A DNA stretch of 22,831 nt, taken from IMG/VR virus record IMGVR_UViG_3300047560_000213, positions 1-22,831 of that record, one strand, 5' to 3'. Positions 22,346-22,831 of this stretch are shown in pieces. The notes under the pieces were generated by a model. It ran no database searches, was not told where the DNA came from, and worked only from the letters and a program-made list of their open reading frames with translations. Each line of letters starts with the position of its first letter. Position 1 is the first letter of the stretch. This DNA is from a virus. The position numbers and the translations under genes were made by a program.

Positions 22346-22831
22346 ATGCCAAGACTCTCATTATACCGTCCCGATAAAACAAACGATTATAGATACCTAG
22401 ACCGAAACATTAGGGAAATGTTTGTTGTGGGTGGAACGGATTTATATGTCCACAAGTATGTAGGAATCGGTAATACTGGCCCCAGTAATGATTTTACTCA
22501 GCCACAGTATGATGCATTAAATCCTACAAATATACAAGATTTACTATTCTTAGAAAACCGCGATAGAAAATATGATCCAGATATCTATAGACTTCGTGGA
22601 CATTACAACGTACAGAATTTAGATTTTGACTTAAGCCAATTTGGATTGTTCTTAAACAACGATATCATATTCATTACTGTACATTACAACGACATGATTG
22701 ATTTGATTGGTCGTAAATTGATGGTTGGTGATGTTTTAGAATTGCCACATTTAACAGACTATCATCCATTGAATGAAACGATACCAATAGGATTGCGTAG
22801 ATATTATCAAGTAACTGATGGTAACTTTGCA
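22346..22831 (+). CDS. 14: Neck protein gp14, N-terminal 162 residues (runs off the right edge)
   Basis: This is a head-tail neck protein that with gp13 closes the filled head for tail attachment. I translated it directly from ATG 22346. It matches the gp14 pattern of aquatic T4-like phages: MPRLSLYRPDKTNDYRYLDR at the start, EMFVVGGTDLYVHKYVG, then IQDLLFLENRDRKYDPDIYR (62-81 region), LDFDLSQFGLFLNNDIIFIT, GRKLMVGDVLELPHLTDY and LRRYYQVTDG. No stop codon occurs before the window end. The Shine-Dalgarno is weak (GGAT, about six bases upstream). It is the only structural gene here on the plus strand. Confidence 0.88.
   Translation, partial: MPRLSLYRPDKTNDYRYLDRNIREMFVVGGTDLYVHKYVGIGNTGPSNDFTQPQYDALNPTNIQDLLFLENRDRKYDPDIYRLRGHYNVQNLDFDLSQFGLFLNNDIIFITVHYNDMIDLIGRKLMVGDVLELPHLTDYHPLNETIPIGLRRYYQVTDGNFA

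Noticed and set aside
1-22831. tRNA genes, CRISPR arrays, insertion sequences, attachment sites
   Set aside because: None seen by eye. There are no spaced identical repeats of CRISPR type, no transposase motifs and no obvious cloverleaf. A tRNA or repeat scan would settle this.

Overview
This window is a stretch of the late (virion) region of a T4-like myovirus. It looks like the aquatic branch of the T4 superfamily (relatives of cyanophages and pelagiphages) rather than T4 itself. The evidence is recognisable homologues of T4 gp13, gp14, gp18, gp19, gp4, gp16 and gp1, very long glycine/asparagine/threonine-rich fibre proteins typical of marine phages, and intergenic TAAATA motifs matching the T4/cyanophage late promoter core. 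The DNA is AT-rich by eye and gene-dense, with many start/stop overlaps of the TAATG, ATGA or TAAATG type. The host cannot be told from this window: there are no photosynthesis genes, tRNAs, integrase or CRISPR.

Layout from right to left, since almost everything is on the minus strand. The neck gene gp14 (partial, plus strand, 22346 to the edge) diverges from a small minus-strand operon: an unrecognised 377-residue protein, a MazG-type pyrophosphohydrolase, neck protein gp13 and the dNMP kinase gp1. The 377-residue gene is preceded by an exact sigma-70 consensus promoter (TTGACA, 17 bases, TATAAT). A single plus-strand gene for a small zinc-finger/HNH-like protein sits convergent to gp1 and divergent to gp18. 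Next come an oversized tail sheath (gp18, 1183 residues), tail tube gp19, a second tube-like protein (396 residues), a 120-residue conserved protein, head-completion nuclease gp4, terminase small subunit gp16, a 200-residue protein, a 75-residue membrane/coiled-coil protein and a 773-residue acidic protein with an AT-hook, closed by a clear intrinsic terminator at 8767-8795. The left part is an appendage cluster: a 1554-residue fibre with five copies of a repeated module, a GH19 endolysin, a 723-residue protein with Ig-like (He_PIG-type) repeats, a 271-residue tail-appendage protein, an 80-residue protein and a truncated gene at the left edge. No non-coding stretch exceeds about 115 bases.

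How it fits together. The nucleotide-metabolism operon appears to be started early by the host-type promoter. Nearly every structural gene with a real gap in front of it carries a TAAATA motif, usually 15-20 bases before the start codon. At gp13 the late motif lies in the 5' arm and loop of a perfect hairpin whose 3' arm holds the ribosome-binding site. An early read-through message would hide that site, and a late message starting inside the hairpin would expose it, the logic known for T4 gene e and soc. Two other genes have the motif exactly four bases before ATG, predicting nearly leaderless late messages. These regulatory readings are inferences from sequence geometry.
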